A DNA stretch of 64,000 nucleotides, taken from Liolophura sinensis (lineage: Eukaryota > Mollusca > Polyplacophora > Chitonida > Chitonidae). The stretch's first letter is position 1. Every line of letters starts with the position of its first letter. The notes below the pieces were generated by a model. It was not told the origin of the DNA and did not search any database. It was given only the letters and a program-made list of their open reading frames with translations. Of the stretch, positions 60,301 through 64,000 are shown one piece after another. Position numbers and translations under genes: made by a program. Where the stretch lies: positions 32,041,385 to 32,105,384 of the forward strand of contig NC_088295.1 in the NCBI RefSeq assembly GCF_032854445.1, read 5' to 3'.

Positions 60301-63183
60301 TAATATTTCGCCCACAAAACTGCATTTTTAGAGGCAAATAAATGTCACAAATTATTATTTTTAGTGCCGAAACTTACAATTTTCCAGTAGAATATTATCC
60401 CATGTCCCAAGCAGACCTCAAAGCAATAGAACTCTCAGAATCTGGAAAAAATGGGCAAGTTAGTCATGGATGGAATTTACGGTCATTTTATGGTATGTAG
60501 TGAAAGAAAAGTGGCCTGTCCATACACTTATGAAGCATTCCAGTTCACCAACACTGAAAAGGGCTGATTTATTTGTACATTAAAAGTAATTTAAGAATGA
60601 GTACTGTATTGTATGGCATATATATTATAAGTGGCATTTCACAATAAGCTTCATTACAATACATGCCGGCTGTTTTCAGTTATACGTTAAAAAATGTGAA
60701 AGAATTAGGTTGATTAATTTTTTTACTTATAAGTTTCTGTTTTTCTTCAGTATATTTAAACCGTCATTGTTGATTATCTTCATAATTGTGCAGTAGTTCT
60801 GTGTTAAAGTGAACAAAACAACCATCCCCACTAAGCATGAATGCATTTGATCCTGTTGCAGAGGTCTTCTGTTGCCCAAGCTTGTGGTGAATGAGTATGG
60901 GGGAAGTAGGTCGGACCCTGGTAACCTGGGTTATGGCATTTACTTTGCTGAATCAGCCAGGTATGTGTAATGAAAGTTTCAGAAACCAATCAGAAAGTGC
61001 CAGAATATTTTGATCCAGATAATGGTAATGACACTATCCCATGTTTCCCATTAGAGTTCAATCATTTTTTAATCAAAAAATCTACTCCCCTTATTGTTTT
61101 CTTTTTAAATTACATGAAGGGAAATTATATGGTTGAAGTGTTACTAGATTCTGTTCATTTGAATAATGAAGACGGAGACAATAGATTTCTTACATATGTT
61201 TGTATATTCTCAGCTAGGTCCTCTCCTATATCTAAACCAAAAAAGTTGTGGACACCTATTGATTTCATTTACTTCTCAATTAAATATACTTTACAGAGAA
61301 TTACTGCTACATGTTTAAGCTGTTTGGGTAGAAGTTTTCCATGAACTGTGAGGCTTGTTTTAGCATCTTCACATCTCTACCTCCATTTCAGCGTGAGCTG
61401 TGCATACTCTGGAGTGAGTCAGTCTCGTGGGACTCGCTTCATGCTGATAACAGAGGTGGCCCTGGGAGAGAGTTGCAAGTTCTACACTCAGCAACCTGAT
61501 CTCACTGCGCCACCCCCGGGCTATGATAGTGTACATGGGGTAGCTCACTCACCTCAACAACCCTCCTTCTTCAAGGTACGGACCGACATTTACAGATATA
61601 CATGTACATGCACTTTTGTTTAAGCATCCATTCGCTTCAGTCATGTCTATATTACATGTAGGTGTCCTCAGCCTGTTACTGTTTATTTCATTTGAATGAG
61701 TGTAGGGTAATATAGACTTGTTGTGGAGTGTGGGGTTAGGGTGGGTCGGAGTATCGCAGCTATTGCAAATTTGCACTTGTTTGGTATGGGGTCTATAAGC
61801 CACAATTAGAAGAATATCTCGTTTACTTTTCTTTTCCAGAATGATGAATTTGCCATATATCAGAGTAACCAACAGAAGCTGAGGTACCTGATCGAGTTCA
61901 CTTTACCTGGGGACAAGCCACTGCCTGCACCACTACAGCTCACCAGAAGTGTGAAATCACCAGACTTTGAGCACCTGGATTTCTCTGACATCATGGCAGG
62001 TATGGGGTAATGTTCCATCAGCTCACCCATCCATCATGTTTGCCATCATGCAAATATAAGGATTTTCTGCCTCTACGGTAGTTATTGAATGAACTTTTTG
62101 AAAAGCAGATATTTTGTATTCGTATGGCATTTTGTTATTTCACTTAGGCCACACCAATTAAAATTTTTGTTTTGACAAGCTGAATAAATCTTCTCTCTAT
62201 GTCGGAGGGTATGAAAATAAAACTGAAAAACCACCTACACTGTAGCTCATCACATTTGTGGTAACTGTGAACTGTCCCAACATATTTATGTGATCCGAAA
62301 GCCTAGGAAAACTATAAAATCACAAAAAACATTAAAGATTGTACAGAATAAAAAGTTGGGTTTTCAATTTTATTTTTATTTCGTTTTTGGATTTTCTGTT
62401 GTTGGCTTGCCTGTGAAACATAAAATAAAATTGGTGTAGCCTGAACTCTAAGGAGGGACACACCAAAAGTGTCATGGAATTATTGAGCCACAGACTAGGG
62501 AAAACTGGATTTATTTTCATTCAGTATAAAATTTCATATGTAATAAATGTATACCTAAATGTATTATAAAATTGTGGTGGTGGGGAGTGAGAGTCTCTCA
62601 CCAATGCAGTCAATGTGAGTTCAAGTCCACTGTATGCTGGATTCTTCTTTGGCTTTATGTGGGAAGGTTTGCCAGCAACCTGCAAATGGTCGTGGATTTC
62701 CTCTGGGCTTGGTCATATAAGTGAAATATTTTTAAGTACAGCATAAAACACCAATCAAAGAATTAAAATAAATACTATAAGATGGTTTTGGAGAACTAGG
62801 AAAAGGTATGATACTGAAAGTTTTGCACTAAAAAATGGTTCCATATGATCATGAGTGATGGAGAGTGATGTGGGCTGTGTCTAAGGATTGGGGATCTCTT
62901 CCTCATAGTGGTCTTTTAAGCATTCACGTTTTGAAAGAAATATTTTGATGGTTATTTAAAGAAGTGGATTAAGCTGAAATAAAAAAAAAATGGAAAACAT
63001 GTTTGTAGTAGATTTTTAAAGTTGTTTGGGATTGTGCATGAATTGCTTTCAGATGTGACACGTGTCCAGAGTAAGGAAGACCCATTGAGTAAAGTGACCA
63101 GTGGACTAGTGAGTTCTGGGGATTCGTCTGTCCCCCTCAAATCGGTCCATATCAGGGCACGTCTCCTCGACATGGCTGCTCAG
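51398..63183 (+). CDS. PARP4: PARP4 (vault PARP) homologue, 5' part; continues beyond the window
   Basis: Thirteen coding exons: 51398-51562, 51923-52113, 52796-52938, 53189-53314, 55386-55550, 56138-56275, 57741-57911, 58207-58367, 59982-60119, 60862-60960, 61392-61575, 61840-61999 and 63053-63183 (about 657 residues). The first two form a BRCT domain (NGGVVSYILT, CSYLVV, ASKYG, VVLVNFLQDSVKAGKLQDF). Exons 5-8 match the helical regulatory region (VWEEAVGHLGQIL, VEKAEGVLLQIKEAL, KKDLCQ, LIRDM). Exons 9-12 are the ADP-ribosyltransferase domain with the H-Y-E set: His in KLLFHASS, Tyr in LGYGIYFAES, Glu in NDEFAIYQ; also APPGYDSVHGV. Exon 13 begins the VIT region (HIRARLLDMAAQ). VIT, VWA and vault-binding parts lie beyond. 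Known role of the family: mono-ADP-ribosyltransferase of vault particles. Oddity: exon 2 needs one C fewer in the CCCC at 51997-52000 to stay in frame. The acceptor of exon 4 (AAAAG) is weak. Confidence 0.93.
52515..52655 (+). mobile_element. Second SINE family, body fragment
   Basis: CCCATACTTTGGTGACATGA, GCCACAAGAAGACATACTAT and ACACACACCGAGTGACACC match the copies at 23830 and 46365. It lies in PARP4 intron 2 (counting coding introns). Confidence 0.6.
53695..55256. repeat. 63-bp minisatellite in a PARP4 intron
   Basis: About 24-25 copies of a 63-bp unit: CATCCAATGGTTATCCTGCC, ATTTCCAGTTAGGGCTAATG, TAAACCATAATGCATTACTA and CCA. It lies between the exons ending at 53314 and starting at 55386. 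As 63 is a multiple of three, long frames run through it on both strands (21-residue periods HPMVILPFPVRANVNHNALLP and its antisense). A 1-base loss at about 53790 and TAA at about 54211 break the plus frame, so coding is unlikely. Variants (CAATGG/CAAAGG/CAGTGG; CTGCC/CAGCC) are interspersed. Confidence 0.95.
56466..56897. repeat. 42/43-bp minisatellite in a PARP4 intron
   Basis: Ten very similar copies of TTGTATTGCCTGGTCATACC, GTTGCATGTACATGTAGTGA and TT(T). Units differ mainly by one T, giving 42 or 43 bp. Each holds the 10-bp palindrome CATGTACATG. It lies between the exons ending at 56275 and starting at 57741. Confidence 0.95.
58368..59455. other. PARP4 intron sequence, no feature recognised
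   Basis: Intron between the exons ending at 58367 and starting at 59982, upstream of its SINE. No repeat or extra exon is recognised. Confidence 0.45.
59458..59724 (-). mobile_element. tRNA-headed SINE, full length, in a PARP4 intron
   Basis: Tail and body: TTATTAGATTGGTGTTTTCC, GATATTTCACGTATACGATG, AGCATTATGGTGGGAGG, TTCCCACTTACAAGC. The head region is ACTTGAACTCACAGCAACC and TAACCAACTGAGCTACGTAG. Confidence 0.92.
62578..62772 (+). mobile_element. tRNA-headed SINE, diverged, in a PARP4 intron
   Basis: GAGAGTCTCTCACCAATGC, GTGAGTTCAAGTCC (box B), GTGGGAAGGTTTGCCAGC and ATAAGTGAAATATTTTTAAG are followed by TAAAACACCAATCAAAGAAT. Part of the body before the conserved CACCATAATG block is deleted. 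Confidence 0.82.
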
Positions 63184-63223
63184 GTACATGTAATGCTGAT
63201 TTGTCTCATCATGTTTGTACAAT

Positions 63224-63912
63224 GTAGGATTGTGGTGCTGTAAAGGAATTTGGTTTGCTCAGTTTATACTGATCAGGCTAGTATGATTGTGGCGCTGTAA
63301 AGGAATTTGGTTTGCTCAGTTTATACCAATCAGGCTAGTGGGATTGTGGCACTGTAAAGGAATTTGGTTTGCTCAGTTTATACTGATCAGGCTAGTGGGA
63401 TTGTGGTGCTGTAAAGGAATTTGGTTTGCTCAGTTTATACCGATCAGGCTACTGGGATTGTGGCGCTGTAAAGGAATTTGGTTTGCTCAGTTTATACTGA
63501 TCAGGCTAGTAGGGTTGTGGCGCTGTAAAGGAATTTGGTTTGCTCAGTTTATACCGATCAGGCTAGTAGGGTTGTGGCGCTGTAAAGGAATTTGGTTTGC
63601 TCAGTTTATACTGATCAGGCTAGTGGGATTGTGGCGCTGTAAAGGAATTTGGTTTGCTCAGTTTATACCGATCAGGCTAGTGGGGTTGTGGCACTGTAAA
63701 GGAATTTGGTTTGCTCAGTTTATACTGATCAGGCTAGTATGATTGTGGCGCTGTAAAGGAATTTGGTTTGCTCAGTTTATACTGATCAGGCTAGTAGGGT
63801 TGTGGCACTGTAAAGGAATTTGGTTTGCTCAGTTTATACCGATCAGGCTAGTATGATTGTGGCGCTGTAAAGGAATTTGGTTTGCTCAGTTTATACCAAT
63901 CAGGCTAGGATT
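63224..63912. repeat. 57-bp minisatellite in the last visible PARP4 intron
   Basis: Twelve copies of ATTGTGGCGCTGTAAAGGAA, TTTGGTTTGCTCAGTTTATA and CTGATCAGGCTAGTATG, starting about 40 bp after the donor at 63184. Units mostly alternate between TATACTGATC and TATACCGATC (or CCAATC), suggesting a 114-bp higher-order unit. The 57-bp period keeps a 151-codon frame open, but nothing supports translation. Confidence 0.95.
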
Positions 63913-64000
63913 GTGGTGCTAAGGTTTGACATGTTTGTACTGCTAGTAGAATTGTACTGCTAATGTAGACTTGCTCATTTTGTTATGTACTGTAAACTTA

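Noticed and set aside
63287-63742. A 151-codon repeat frame (CKGIWFAQFI period)
   Set aside because: It lies in the 57-bp minisatellite inside a PARP4 intron; no evidence of translation.
1-64000. CRISPR arrays or a prokaryotic-type defence system
   Set aside because: All tandem arrays have contiguous units without unique spacers, and the surrounding genes are spliced animal genes.

Overview
This is animal (eukaryotic, intron-rich, AT-rich) genomic DNA. Three spliced genes have clear orthologues across animals. The dominant dispersed repeat is a tRNA-headed SINE ending in a GTAAAACACCAATCAAATAAA-type tail, a style I associate with molluscs and related lophotrochozoans. A mollusc or close relative is the best guess, but this is inference from repeats and gene structure, not from a species marker. 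No prokaryotic operons, CRISPR arrays or tRNA/rRNA genes were seen; all tRNA-like stretches are SINE heads.

Layout. (1) 0.9-2.7 kb, + strand: a complete four-exon TMEM138 (ciliary tetraspan protein), including a short first exon. (2) 6.6-14.7 kb, + strand: a complete ten-exon PRDM4 homologue (zinc-knuckle-like motif, PR/SET domain, seven zinc fingers), with a 46-bp minisatellite in one intron. (3) 14.7-22.5 kb: no recognisable gene; SINEs, an inverted-repeat MITE and two cAMP-response-element palindromes. (4) 22.5-26.6 kb, + strand: a small secreted WAP plus antistasin-like protein, with a 56-bp minisatellite in an intron. (5) 28.4-41.7 kb, - strand: a tandem cluster of five rhodopsin-like GPCR copies in two subfamilies. 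Only one (37.6-38.6 kb) is intact; the others are truncated, internally deleted or frameshifted. They sit among duplicated flanks, dense SINEs and a hAT transposase remnant. (6) 45.3-46 kb, + strand: a possible two-exon gene for an unrecognised 92-residue protein with a TATA box; a dead LINE follows at 46.6-47.8 kb. (7) 48.4 kb to the end, + strand: the 5' two-fifths or so of PARP4 (vault PARP): BRCT, helical regulatory domain and complete ADP-ribosyltransferase domain, with the start of the VIT region. The gene runs off the window. Its introns carry three unrelated minisatellites (63, 42/43 and 57 bp).

The named genes are unlinked in function: ciliary membrane, transcription, protease inhibition, chemosensing or signalling, and ADP-ribosylation. 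The most notable points are the decaying GPCR array, minisatellites placed in introns of otherwise conserved genes, a 1-base frameshift in a C run in the PARP4 BRCT exon, and the two small candidate genes (WAP-antistasin and the 92-residue protein). I found no clearly novel multi-gene system.
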